From contig OY829328.1 in the NCBI GenBank assembly GCA_963691655.1, positions 8,088,204 to 8,152,203 of the forward strand: DNA of 64,000 bases, written 5' to 3'. How positions within the stretch are numbered: position 1 is the stretch's first letter; the number at the start of each line of letters is the position of its first letter. A program made the position numbers and the translations under genes. Of the stretch, positions 45,597 to 57,849 are shown one piece after another. Source of the stretch: Toxonevra muliebris (taxonomy: Eukaryota > Arthropoda > Insecta > Diptera > Pallopteridae). The notes under the pieces were generated by a model. The model was given only the letters and a program-made list of their open reading frames with translations, had not been told where the DNA came from and did not search any database.

Positions 45597-45798
45597 CAGT
45601 GAAAATAATTGTCTTTGTAATTCTCATTTACTTTACTGTATTTTCACTTATACAGATTGTTGAAATTAGGGAACACTCACAAAGATCACTGAGGAGGGAC
45701 CGTATTTGGTTCCGGAACGATCGTCTGATCTGCTAGTTTTATAAACTTTTTGATATTCTTCTGGCATAATTGTTCATTCAAAGCCTAATAATTTAATA
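45597..45798. repeat. Dispersed ~195-bp repeat, copy B
   Basis: Same orientation as 821-1014; both begin CAGTGAAA and contain CGATCGTCTGATC. Confidence 0.75.
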
Positions 45799-45828
45799 AT
45801 TATAAATTATTAACGTTTATATATTTGT

Positions 45829-45982
45829 AGATACAATAATTATATAGCATACTTTTAGGCTGGTGTATAAATATTATTATTGCACAATAATTATAGTACA
45901 GCATACTTTCAGGCTGTTGTATAAATATTATTATTACACAATAATTATAGTATAGCATACTTTTAGGTTGGTGTATAAATAA
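45829..45982. repeat. 54-bp tandem repeat, ~2.8 copies
   Basis: GCATACTTTTAGGCTGGTGT units start at 45847, 45901 and 45955, period exactly 54 bp. Because 54 is a multiple of three, the minus strand carries an 18-residue repeat, but codon content gives no reason to think it is translated. Confidence 0.85.
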
Positions 45983-48800
45983 GGAGTACGGTGTTAAGTA
46001 ACAGATGGCTAATGTATGGTTTGTCTCGAGGATAATTAATATGGCATAAAAGCATTGCATTCATCACTGTAAAAATTATTTTCCGTTACAATTGTAGTTT
46101 TTTCAGTACATTTTAAGGTTCGGAAATACGTCAGTATATATAAGCAAGATTTTGAGTACAATTTCGTATAACTAATTCCTTTTATATGATTGTTATTGAT
46201 CACATCGTGCAAAATGGAAAATTTGCAAGGGCTTAGGCCTATATAGTTGTTGGGTTGGGAGTAAAAAATTTCATACACACAAAATGCCGAAAATAATAAT
46301 TTAAAAAAAATTAATATACCACGTTTTTTGTAACCTTATATAAATTCCTAACTTAATAGAGATTATCCTGAAAATTTCTAATTGTGAATTTTAGTAGATA
46401 TAAAAATACTTGCATGATTTAAAACAAAAAACGTGGGTCGCATGCAATATGTCTTTTGACAATGCAAAAATGAGTAAGAGTATTTATTTCTTTCACTATT
46501 GGCAGTTCACAACAGAATTTGATATAGCTAAACTACTTGTTAATATACATAACAGCTATAATTTGACGTGTTATCTCTGCGGCTAGCTATACATAACTAG
46601 AAGTAAGTGGCGAATAAAATGCAGCTATTATTTCTAAAAATAGACCATAAAAAATTTTGAACTTGTGCTAGTGAAAGTTACAGTGTTACTGTATTGGAGT
46701 TTCGAGTGACGAGTGCAAAAGGGACTCATTTTGGTTTTTTTTTCAAAAGCTTTGTGATAGCTTTTAAGTTTTTAATATCTTGAATTTAAAAATTTTATTA
46801 TTTAAACATGCGAAGAAGTACAAACTAAATTAATTTTGCTTTACAATCATACCAAAGACAAACTAAAGAAAAACTTAATTGCGTTGGTGCTGTATAATTT
46901 CGTATAACGTCCCGCTACATGTAGCTAATCTTTTTACGGCACATTAGGAAGCTCACAAAAAAAAAAGCAAAAAAGAAAAAAAAAATTGAAATGAAAATGA
47001 CAACGAGAATGAAAAGTTTTAAAGTATGTAAAGGAAATTGCTCCTATACAAACAATTCATATAAGATTATACCATTTTCACACCTCATAGAAGAGCAACT
47101 AAAAAGGACATTCACAGCAAGGACACTCATACACAAATGTGCTTTCATAGCAATGAACTCTTGACACTATAGACAGACAAATGGAACGGACACATACAAG
47201 TTGAAAGGCATTAATGCAACAAATTGTCTGCAAAAATAACAAAATAAAAAATAAAAGAACTTTTTTGAAACACAAAGGACTTTGCGTTTTGCGAATATTA
47301 AAACTAATGAAAGTGTAGGTGTGTAAGTGTAAACGTGTGTATACCATATACATACATACTTTGCTTGTGTTACTTTATACCGAGAAAGTAGAAAAGAGAA
47401 AGAGACTCGAAGAAAGGGGCATGTATTAATGCTACTAATTTTTTAAGCAATAAAACTAATGAAAAAAATATTCTATTCATTGGGAATGTATGCACATAAT
47501 GTAGAATTGCTGGCTATTTACGTGTATGTGTGCGTGTGAAAAGTTTTGATTCCCCCAAAACAAAGCAACTTTTCAATGTTCATTCGCTTACACCTACCCT
47601 CCAGCAGCAAAAATTATATTAAGAAAAGAAGAAAAAAAATACCGAACTGAAGTTAAATCTTTGAAAATATTACAGCTCCCCGTATTAAGACAGTACGTTA
47701 AATGAATCCCTAAGGGAAAATTTTGACTACGAATACCATAGCTGCCACTAGCTGCTGCTTTTAAAATGAAGGGAAAGAATTTTAAAGCGAAAATGCATTT
47801 AAAAGTTCAAGGAAATCATGAATGGAGTTTATGAACTTTCTTCCACTCTTACGATTGTAATAGATTAGATATGTGTGTGTGTCTTGGTACTTTTGTTAAT
47901 AAAATTGTGTGAGAGCACGAGAAATTGTCACATTTAAATACGTTTAGAAATTGTTCATTAATGATTTTACGAATTTTTCGGTTTCATATTTTTATTTTTT
48001 GTTTTTGCTGTGATAATGATAAACTTTAAAATGGAAACATTAATGGAGTTATATATTTTTTTTTTTTTTTTGTTTGCTTGAAGTTTCTTTAGTTCAGTTT
48101 CTATGCACTTATTGCAGCAATGAAAATTGCAGATAAACTTTGTATGTTTTCATGACAATGTTTCATATGTTCATAATTGCTTTCATAGATAAACTATAAT
48201 TCCTTTTTTTGTGTTTCTTTAGTGCTCATTTCTCTTTCGTAATTTGAAAGAAAATCCTTGCAATTGAAATAACTGAATAAACGATTTGATTAGTTTAAAT
48301 AAAAGCTTTGAATAAAATTTTACCCTATGGCAACAGTTGCTGTTATTTATTTTAGTTATTGCATTTAGAATAAGCTGATTATTCCGGATGATCAGTTTTG
48401 GATGGTTTCTAAAAAGATAAATAAGAAGTGATTGTTTTTGTATGGAACGTACAGAGTAATATGAATCTGGTTTTTCTTTTTTCAGAGAAAGTGGGAGAGA
48501 TAACTGCTTCATTGATCTCAACTCAAACGAGTATTGCAATTGACGTCACAAACAGTGTGACTAGGTTGGGCGTTTTTCTTTTAGTTTTGCTCGTGGAATT
48601 AAAAAAAAATAGTCCATTGTAAATAACTCTCTCGGTATGCAAAATGCCCATATTAAACATTTTTCTTTATAATTCGAGTTTGCTAAATTGAGTTTTTTTG
48701 CTTACATAAAATCCCATAAGAATCCAGATAGATATAAGTTCTCAGCGAGTTTGTATGAAAAAAAAGTTTTAGAGCCAGTTCTTCAACCTCGTATCTCCAC
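45983..48800. other. Non-coding, nothing recognised
   Basis: AT-rich with poly-A tracts (46959-46985) and poly-T (48054-48071). No supported genes. Confidence 0.6.
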
Positions 48801-49413
48801 TAGATGGTTTATTTGCTCCATACATTTTGCTAAAGTATTTCAGATCTTCATTGTGACAGCAGAATATGAAAATAGGATGCTAAAGACCAATTAAAATGAA
48901 AAAAAAATTTAAATTTGCGAAAACTGGATGCGCTACTCCGCAATAGGTTTGGGATTTTGTATGGAAAAAGCATTCAACTTGCATATTTCGGACATCCATA
49001 TAACTCGATTTGAAAAATTTTTGTATTTTAAATAAACTAAATTGAATTACCTACAAAACCCGAACGGATGAATTTTAAAATTAGTAAACAAAAGTGCCAA
49101 ATGGCCACTTTAGGCGCTACGGGTGGCTTTCGGTTTAGTTGAATAAAAAAAGTGGGTACGCCATTCGCTTTAGTGGCATTTTTTACATAGGTATGGATGT
49201 CCGAAAATCTTTTATATGCAAGTTGAATGCTTTTTCCATACAAAATCCCAAACCTATTGTAAAACATCCTTAAAAATCACGGTTTTCGGAGTAGCGCATC
49301 CAATTTTGGCAAATTTAAATTTTTTTTTCATTTTAATTGGTCTTTAGCACCCTATTTTCATATTCTGCTGTCACAATGCAGATCTGAAATACTTTAGCAA
49401 AATAAGCCATCTA
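48801..49413. mobile_element. hAT-like foldback element, family TAGATGG, copy 2
   Basis: 613 bp, perfect 8-bp duplication ATCTCCAC (48793-48800, 49414-49421), matching nTnnnnAn. Arms are inverted for more than 200 bp, including GGATGCGCTACTCCG and TATGCAAGTTGAATGC. The central loop (TGGCCACTTTAGGCGCTACG) is shared with copy 1 at 8061-8504, which has lost the inner arms. Confidence 0.88.
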
Positions 49414-49699
49414 ATCTCCACTTGCATACGAAAAATGGTTTTCACACCTTTAATTTTTTCCATTTTCTGCGAAATGGTACTTTTGGAGATACGTGGTTGA
49501 AGAAGAAGAGGTAGCGATATTGTGATGGCGCATTTACATCTCTCAATAAAATTTTATTAAATCTCATAAAGCTTTGTGCATAATATTTATCAATAATGCA
49601 AACCAATAATGATCAATTTTATTGATGAGTAGGACAAAACCATTCAAGAAAATGTTCAGCAGCTGAATGATAACACTTTCCTCGAGACATAGCACAAAT

Positions 49700-50612
49700 T
49701 GTAGGTATAGTCAAGCAGAGAAAAACTGCATACTCAGAATTTTGAATTGACCCTCGAAATCTGGACTTAGGGTCTAAAACCCCATTTTTGAGCATGTACT
49801 TGCCCGTAACTTCATTTTTATTTATCCGACGAGTAAGTTTTTATATTTCATTCAAAAGAGAACACTTAATTGCTTACAATGAATATAAATTGGTAATATA
49901 TCTTAAGAAATACCAGAGCTAGAGGGCAAAATATAAAGAAAATTTAATTTTTTTTTAAATTTTTTAATTTTGAATGACGTTTACCAGTGTATATATAAAG
50001 TTATAAATAAATAAACTGCATTTAATTATGTTTCCAACGATTTAGAAATTTTCAAAATCGATTAAGGTTTGATTGAGATATTCGACTTCAAACACCATAT
50101 ACTGAGAAAAATGCGTACATTTTTAAGCTGCTGTACTGTATACTTAAATAGTTGGAGTAATACTTACATTCTACGTATTGAAATTTTTTGGGTAGTCAAC
50201 TAAAAGAGTTAAAAAAGTTTGCCACATCTCAATGGATTTAGAAAAGTTATAGCTCTTTGGAAAAAAAATTGAATGCAATTTATTTTCATATACTCTAATA
50301 TATACACTGGGAAACAAAATAGTCGTCTAAAACGCCATTCCAATTGAAAAAATTGCCATCCTTATTTTTTGCCATCGAACTCCGGTATTCCATAAGATAT
50401 ATTAAAAATTTATATATCGTTGTCAGCAACTAAATATCTACTTTTCAATGGAATATAAAAACTTACTCCCGGGATAAATAAAAATAAAGTTACGGGCAAG
50501 TATATGCTTTCACCTATCAAAAATAGGTTTTTTGGCACTAAGTTCAGATTTTGAGGGTCAATTGAAAATTCTGAGTATGCAGTTTTTTTTCTGCTTGACT
50601 AGACCTACGACA
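49700..50612. mobile_element. ~0.9-kb foldback element with ~160-bp arms
   Basis: Left arm GTAGGTATAGTCAAGCAGAG, CTGCATACTCAGAATTTT, CTTGCCCGTAACTTCATTTT; right arm is the same inverted up to 50612. The outer ends are not sharp and weak pairing continues outward by about 30 bp. No coding between. Confidence 0.72.
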
Positions 50613-52099
50613 GGTGTAAACCTCGAAAAAAAGTATATTCAAATTTTTGTTTTTTGTCACACTGGGTAATTATTATGTCGATTGCTTAAGCAGGTGGCTC
50701 GACTAAAAATTTTTCGATAATTCTTCCTTTTCCGTTTGAGATCTGAGACAATCAACATCACGATCAACATGAGTATATATTATCATTTTAAAACGTTGAT
50801 TTCCAAGTGGGGGAAACCATTTTAATCGTGAAAACATGTAGGAATCCCAAAGTGATTTTTCTTGAGAAGTCACAAAATCGATCCCCACGTGTAATTACGT
50901 CATCCACGATTCGCATTTTTCGGAATTTCTTATCGCACCAGTCTGGATAAATTTTGGTTACTTATAGCATACCACTTTCAGCTTTTGCAAACCAATTCAA
51001 AAATCAGTAGGGCTAGGAGTATAAGCGGCTCTGTCACATAAATTGAGAGAATTCATACGACCACCTCAAGATCACCGGTGTTCAACGATCAGATTGTGAA
51101 AAGAACTTTATGTCTGAAGCTAATCCCACATAAATCACATATAAGGCTCAATCCAAAATTCTTAAATCATTTACAAACAAGTAAAGACGAAATCTAAAAT
51201 ACAAATCCTCATTTTTTATTTTTATGGTTGGGTTGGAGAGAAAATGATTCTGCTTCAGTAGTTGGCGGCGCATTTTTGTGTTCTGTCATGCTTTCTCGTA
51301 ACTGATAATAATCATCAATAAATCATTATTAAAAAGAGCACACAATGCAAATACTCTGTAGCAATATGGAAGTGCGTATTGCAAAACAAACTTCTTCCTT
51401 TTTCCAAAGAGAACAAGTGCGTCCCAGAATATCAGTAAAGTCCAGGGGTGTCCACGTCCTATGCACTCAGTGCACATTTGTTTTTGTAAAAGCACTTAGG
51501 CATATAATGTGCATACTAATACACACACACACACAGCACTCCGCACTAAGCAATACGAAATACACATCCAATTTTCTTTTTTTCGCTTCTCATCTTTCTT
51601 CTTTGCGTACACCAAAGAACCTACCAACAACACTTTCGTATGCTTTCTTGGTACACATTGGCGACAGTTGCAGTATATTCAACGTAGATTTTGTTAGTGT
51701 CTAACGTATGATTTTTTGTTCCTTATTATATTATCTGATTTCAAAAATTTGCTTCCACTTTTATTCATTGGGATGAGTAGAAACTTAGCTATACTGTTGC
51801 TGTTACTGAGGAAGTGCAATTGAGCCTCTCTTTGAAAGATATATTAACTATCCCTCTCATAAGCTGCCCCTCTCCCATCTCTCCTTACATAAAAATTTAA
51901 TTTTATTCAGTTCGCATAAAAGTAATGAATAGTGACGAAACATAAGTTTAAAGCATTTTTAAACTTTGGCAGTTAAACTAGTTTCTACGTAGTGAAAGAG
52001 TTTCAAGATTTATTTTTTTTTTAATTGAATGTTTTTCAACAAACGCAAAAAAAAAAGTTGAAAGCTCAATGGTACACAGAATAATAGATTTAATTGAAA
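50613..52099. other. Non-coding, nothing recognised
   Basis: The ORF at 51345-51704 lacks any recognisable domain and includes an ACAC microsatellite. No repeats noticed. Confidence 0.55.
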
Positions 52100-52976
52100 C
52101 AAGGTCGTATTTAGGGGGGAGGTTTTGGGGGTTCTGCTCCCTCCCCCTCCCCGAAATGTGGAAACTTTCTTCTATTTTTTGATACTAATTGCCAGTGGAT
52201 GAAAAAAAAGTCAAAATAAAATCTATTGAACAGTTTTTAAATATTTTTTACTTCCATCGGTTTCTTTCTAAAAAGTCAAATAAAAAAAATAAACTTCATT
52301 TCTTTGATATGAGGTTTGACTTTGGATACAAAAAGAGAAGGTGATGCTGAGCAATTCTGCATTTATAGTTTTTCTAGGTCAGTAACTGTTTTTGATTTAC
52401 AATTTCGGGCTTAAGGCTCATTTGGAAGGGCATGATTCAGCCTATAATTTCTGGATTTCGAAGTTTGTAGTACGCCAGTGTTCAGCTCTCCAACTTTTAA
52501 AAATGGCCAAAAATTCTATTTTAGGGTTTTCCATCCCATTTTTTCTAAAACGTGAAGTGATGGGAAATTTTTTAACTCAGATTCGTGTTCAGTATAAAAA
52601 ATTCATTCACAAACACTAGGAACCATTTTATTTGCAAAGCCCATGTAGGGCAGTAGTAGTGGATCAGCTCCAAAGTTCTAGGAAACAATCTTAAAATGTA
52701 ATTAGTTCTTTAACCCATTATTGCTCAGAGCAACCCGACTCGGAAGACTTCTTTCAATGCAATAGCTGCACGAATTTCAGGAATATAAGCCAACCTGATC
52801 CGGATTCCTTATCATGACCCGAATTCCCACTGATAATCATTTGAAAAAAATGAGCCTCTGACTATTTTTAGTAATTGGTAATTGTTTTGAGGTCGGGCTC
52901 ATCATCAGTAAGGGCAAGTCAATGTCAATTTTCTTCGAATGAAAACCCCCAAAAAAAAATCCTGGCTACGGCCCTG
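52100..52976 (+). mobile_element. hAT-like element, family CAAGGYCG, copy A
   Basis: 877 bp with ends CAAGGTCGTATTTAGG and CTGGCTACGGCCCTG, perfect 8-bp duplication AATTGAAA (52092-52099 and 52977-52984). The G-rich left and C-rich right subterminal tracts are characteristic of this family. Non-coding. The second copy is at 54387-55375. Confidence 0.88.
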
Positions 52977-54386
52977 AATTGAAACAACACCCACCAATGT
53001 TTTGAATTTTTAATATCGCAATCGTGGAAAATTGCAACATTTTTACTGAATATCAAATTTACCAAGAAAACCGACTGCAAAGTAAGTTTAAATTTACATT
53101 TGGAAGAACCTTTGATATTTAAATTCATTGCATCCCTTTGTTTGCTACTGCATAGGAAAATGCAACATTGTAAGCAGTCAGAGCAACAAATAAAAAACAA
53201 AGAGAAAATCTGTTTCAGTTATATGAAACTAAAGTACATACAAGCATATAGGTAGGTATACATATCAATAAAAGTATGCATGCGTGTACGGAAAAATTTA
53301 TGATACACCGAACAAACTCACAACATCCACACTTTCTAAGAACAAAGTGAAAACAAATAGAAAAGCTAAGCAAAATAACATGAAATATATAAAGCTCAAA
53401 ATGGATTCTGTTTTTTATTTATGTTTGTATGTATTTATTTATTTTTTTTTTTCCTTAGCAGGTTTTATCGCACTTGCAAACGAAGTGTTGAAAGATTTAT
53501 GAAGTTAGCAAAACCAAAAGCCTCAACTGCAATTTCAGGATAACATGCACACACAGGATAATATTGTATTTTAAGGAAGTGAACGAATAACAAAGAATAT
53601 TGAGAACAAACAATACAATTTAGATTCAATAAGAGAATTTGTTGTCGTCATATTATTTACTTTATTTCTATTGTTTATTAATATATATGTAAGACATATA
53701 TATATCTGTATCTAGTATATAGTAGTATTATATTGCAGTAGTTGTTTCTGTTTTTGCTATTATTGTTGAATTCTTTGTGAAAAAATCTTTTGCTATTTGT
53801 ACACATGGCATCGGGGAATACAGCGCAGATATAATCTTATACATTTGTTATGCTTTATCATTTGATAAAAGGAATCATAATGTAATGGTGTGCGTGAGAT
53901 TTATAAAAATGCATAAATATACTTATGATGACAATGTGCATGCATTACTTATGATAAGCTAATAAAATTTTTAGATATGCATATATGAGCATACTGTAAA
54001 TGCATTATGAGATTTATGAAATTTTAAACTATAATTTAAGTGGCTTAATTTTACGTGACATTCATTTCTATAATATTTATTACCGTTTAAAAATATCTAC
54101 ATGATTTTTCAAAATATGTTTATAATGTAATATTGAGGTCTATCGATAATGTAAAATTTATAAAAATTATTTGTTTCTTCTAATCCGGTGCCCTAGTTTG
54201 TTGTAAGTATTTAATACTCTAATTTTACTTATAAAACTTTACTACATAATAATTTATGATGGATTTGCAATCAACTGTAAATACCCTCTATTATGTTTCG
54301 TTCTTTTTTATAAGACATAGCATCTGCCAAAATACATTTTCAATTGGCTTTCAAAAAACAAAAAAACTAATTTTTACTCTCCCAGT

Positions 54387-55375
54387 CAAGGCCGTATTTA
54401 GAGCGGAGGTTTTGGGGGTTCCCGCCCCCCGAAATGTGGCAACCTTATTCTAAATTTTGAGATTGATTGCCAATGGATGGAAAAAAGTCAAACTAAAATC
54501 TATCTACCGATATTTTTTACTTCCATCGGTTTTTTTTTCTAAAAAGTCAAATATAAAAAATAAATTTGAAATCTTAGTTACACTATTCGATCAAATCTAA
54601 TTTGTTTTCTTCGACATGAGGTTTGACTACGGATTCAAAAAGAGAAGGTTATACTGAGCACTCCTGCATTCATAGTTTTTCTAGGTCAGTAACTGTTTTT
54701 GATTTAAAGTTTCGTCCTGAATCAGTTTAAAAAGTTTAAAAATTAATAAAAATAGAAAAATTATCGGATCCTTGTAAAATTAGACTTGCTTGAACCCCAT
54801 TTTTTTCCAAAAACGTGGCGTGATGTGAAGTTTTTGACCTCAGATTCGTGTTCAACGTGAAAAACTCTTTTGCAAAAACTCCATCTTGTTAGCAAAATCC
54901 ATGCTGTTTTAGGGGACAATCTTAAAATGTAATTAATTTTTTAACCCATTATTGCTCAGAGCACCACGACCAGAAAGATCTCTTTCAATGCCATGACTTC
55001 ACGAATTTAGCGAATATAAGCCAACCTCATCCGGGTTCCTTATCATTGATAATGGCCCAAATTCCCAATGATGATCATTTGAAAAAAATGAGCCTCTACT
55101 ATTTTTGGTAATTTTTTTTTCATCATCAGTAGTGGGAAGTCTATAGTTAGTTATGTCCTTCACGATAAAAAAAAAAATATTTCCTAAAATTTTAAGACAT
55201 TTATCGACTTTTGTTCTTAGTCTGATAGGGTCCATCAAATGCATCATCAATTTCATTTATTGTATTTAAAAATCAGTTTGATAAAAATTAATTATGAATA
55301 TTTTCTTCGAATGAAAACCGCCCCACCCCCGCCCCCCCCTCCCCCCCCCGAAAAAAATTTCTGGCTACGGTCCTG
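54387..55375 (+). mobile_element. hAT-like element, family CAAGGYCG, copy B
   Basis: 989 bp, ends CAAGGCCGTATTTAG and CTGGCTACGGTCCTG, perfect 8-bp duplication CTCCCAGT (54379-54386 and 55376-55383). A C-rich tract at 55319-55350. Internal homology to copy A throughout, with an extra segment at about 55100-55300. Confidence 0.88.
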
Positions 55376-55619
55376 CTCCCAGTCATCTCAAATAGATTTC
55401 ATTGTTATAATTTTTGTAAACAACAACGGATTTGATCAACAACAATATTTGCTCTTTTGTAATGAGTTTGTCTTGACACTGTTTCCAACTGATCTCTCCG
55501 ATATCAATTCTTTTTTGTTGTAAATATTGCATATCTTGAGTTGTGAGTAAGAAGCAACAAATCTTCAAAACCGAGTCTAAAAAAAGAGGCAAGAGAGAGA
55601 AAATCTTTAGAGTTGATTC

Positions 55620-56628
55620 CAGGGATGCCAACTCATTTTTTCTTTCTCCCCGGTAACTCTCGCGAAATTCCCCGATTTCCGACCGAATTCCCCGCACCGG
55701 TATAATTTCATACTATAACAGTACGATACGCACTTTTCATATATGTATACATTTTATTTAAACGAAAAATACCCTTTACGTAGGCTTAGAGTTACTCTCG
55801 GTTAGAGTTATTTCTTGGTTACAATTTCTTTTATAAATTTTTTTTTTGGATTGATAAATTGATAAAAAAAATTTTTCTGCCAAGACTTCAAGAAAAAATT
55901 GTGTAGCAATTGAGCGTGATTGCGGCTCACTGGAACATTAAAAAAAATACCATTAAAAAAATTATAACTGTACTCTCAGGTCATAATAAGATTATTTTGT
56001 TTGACCAACAATTCACAAAATGGCAGACCGCAAAAATTAGTTTTCTCAAAAATTGTACTTTTTACGTAAAAACAAAGTTCCAAATTGGGGAAAGAATTAA
56101 CCAAACTTACATCTTGGCACCATTGTCGTGTAGAAGAACATATTTAAATTTCAGTTATCGTGCACGCCAATGGCAAAAACCTTGTTTTAAGAAAAACTGG
56201 TTTAAAGTTTTGACTATAGGTTTTAAACATATAAAATATACTTCTTCTTCTTTATAATAGCTGACCATAATTTGCAAGTTTATAGGTTACAGTCACCAAG
56301 AACTAACAGTTATTAATTAGAAGGTGCTGAACAAAGGCGCAGCTAAGGCTTTCTGGATGGCTGAAAAAGAAGCCGAAGCACTGTGCGATCGCGTTGGACT
56401 TTCTGATTACTAAACGTAAACAGTGTTGCATAAAGCAATGTTTTTATGGTGTTAGTTGCAAATGTGCCAGAATTGTATTTAGGAATATAAAACTTGGCAA
56501 AAAAAATTCTACAGATTGTTTGGGGTATTTTAATATTGAAAGCTAAACGGTTTAAAATTCCCCGCAAAACACATCTAATTCCCCGATTCCCCGCACCAAG
56601 TAAAATTCCCCGCAAGTTGGCATCGCTG
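55620..56628 (-). mobile_element. hAT-like element, family CAGSGATGCC, copy 3 (inverted)
   Basis: 1009 bp, ends CAGGGATGCCAAC and GTTGGCATCGCTG, 8-bp duplication GTTGATTC / GTTTATTC (7 of 8). Opposite orientation to the copies at 16638 and 20461. Short internal ORFs (55910-56257 plus, 56343-56615 minus) have no transposase motifs. Confidence 0.85.
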
Positions 56629-57245
56629 GTTTATTCTAATAAAAAACAGTGGCATTCTCTCATTAAAATTTAACTCCTGATCAATTTCTAATTTTGGATC
56701 AAAATTGGTAATGTTATTTTTAGAAAAATTATTTTAGTAGGTTGATAGGATATAGGAAATATAATTTTCTTTTTTATTTATTTATTTAAATGCAATATAC
56801 GGTTACAAGTTGATACAGCGAGTATAAAAAAATTGACTATATCTTACAATTATGAAGTAAATGTAATATGATTAGCTGTATTATCAACAAAAGTAAGTGA
56901 ATTCAAAAAATTTAAATGACTTGCACATGATAATATTGGAATCTGATGATGCTATAAAAATATTTGAGAAAGTTAAAAAAAAAAAATTTAATTAATGAAG
57001 TCGTTGCAAACTGAGCGTTCAAGAACTCTTAAAGGTATCTCTTATACTGGATTGGGCTGCGAAATGGAATAGATCAAACAAATAGCATGGAGTCAGCGTT
57101 ACCATAACTTTGTAGAACATAGTTAGGATTCTAATTTTAATATAGTCAGTAAAACGACAATGGGTAATTTTAAGTAATGTATAACAGGCTTAAAGAACAT
57201 ATATATGTTATCATCACAACAACAGTGTATATAAAGGCGGGCAAC

Positions 57246-57600
57246 TTATATACCATAGTCAATGTTAGACATTAAAATGGTATGCGCAGCTTGTATTCGT
57301 ATTTTGAGGGGTAGGAAGCAATTTAAGTTGTATAGTCTTCTCAAGGTGAATTCAACTCTAGAAGATAGGCGCGCAGCATGTTTTTCGAAAGTTAATTTAT
57401 CATCAATTATAATGCCTAGACATTGCATATGGTATATGTATATAGTGAATAGACACACTATTAAAGGTGATAGGAAATAAAACTACATTGGAGGGAGGAT
57501 TGAATACCATGGATTTGGTTTTATTTAAATAGATTGTAATTAACATTAAATTGGATTGACTGTAAGTCAATTAACAGTGATTGAGACACAGGCGTTAACA
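57246..57600 (-). pseudogene. LINE RT fragment (post-YADD region)
   Basis: Read right to left: SLLIDLQSIQFNVNYN, NLFKTKSMVFNPPSN, CLGIIIDDKLTFEKHAARLS, then thumb residues RIQAAHTILMSNIDYGI. This is the segment after RT motif C of a CR1/Jockey/I-type LINE. It is probably the same element as the endonuclease piece at 57850-59150, with RT motifs A to C deleted. Confidence 0.7.
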
Positions 57601-57610
57601 GATGCTTCCA

Positions 57611-57790
57611 GGGGGGTTACTCTGTAGTTCGATTCGAAAGGCAGTTCTATTCGAATGCCAAATTCGATTCGAAAAGGCACAAAATTAAGTCTGAACATCG
57701 AACAAATATTATTCGAAAATGTTTTCTAGAGTACTACTCGTTCGAGCTCGAGTAAATTTTCTTTCGAATCAAACTACAGAGTAACCCCCC
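57611..57790. mobile_element. 180-bp foldback MITE
   Basis: GGGGGGTTACTCTGTAGTTC at the left and its near inverse CTACAGAGTAACCCCCC at the right, followed inward by GATTCGAAAG / CTTTCGAATC. Internal TTCGAA-rich. Inserted between LINE pieces. Confidence 0.75.
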
Positions 57791-57849
57791 AGAAGAGAGC
57801 CTGTTAAAGAACGATTTAGAAAATCAAGTTTAACAACGATACTGTTTCT

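Noticed and set aside
48219..48539. 106-codon minus ORF as a gene
   Set aside because: AT-rich random-looking composition and no recognisable domain.
51345..51704. 119-codon plus ORF as a gene
   Set aside because: Contains an ACAC microsatellite, no domain, no splice context.
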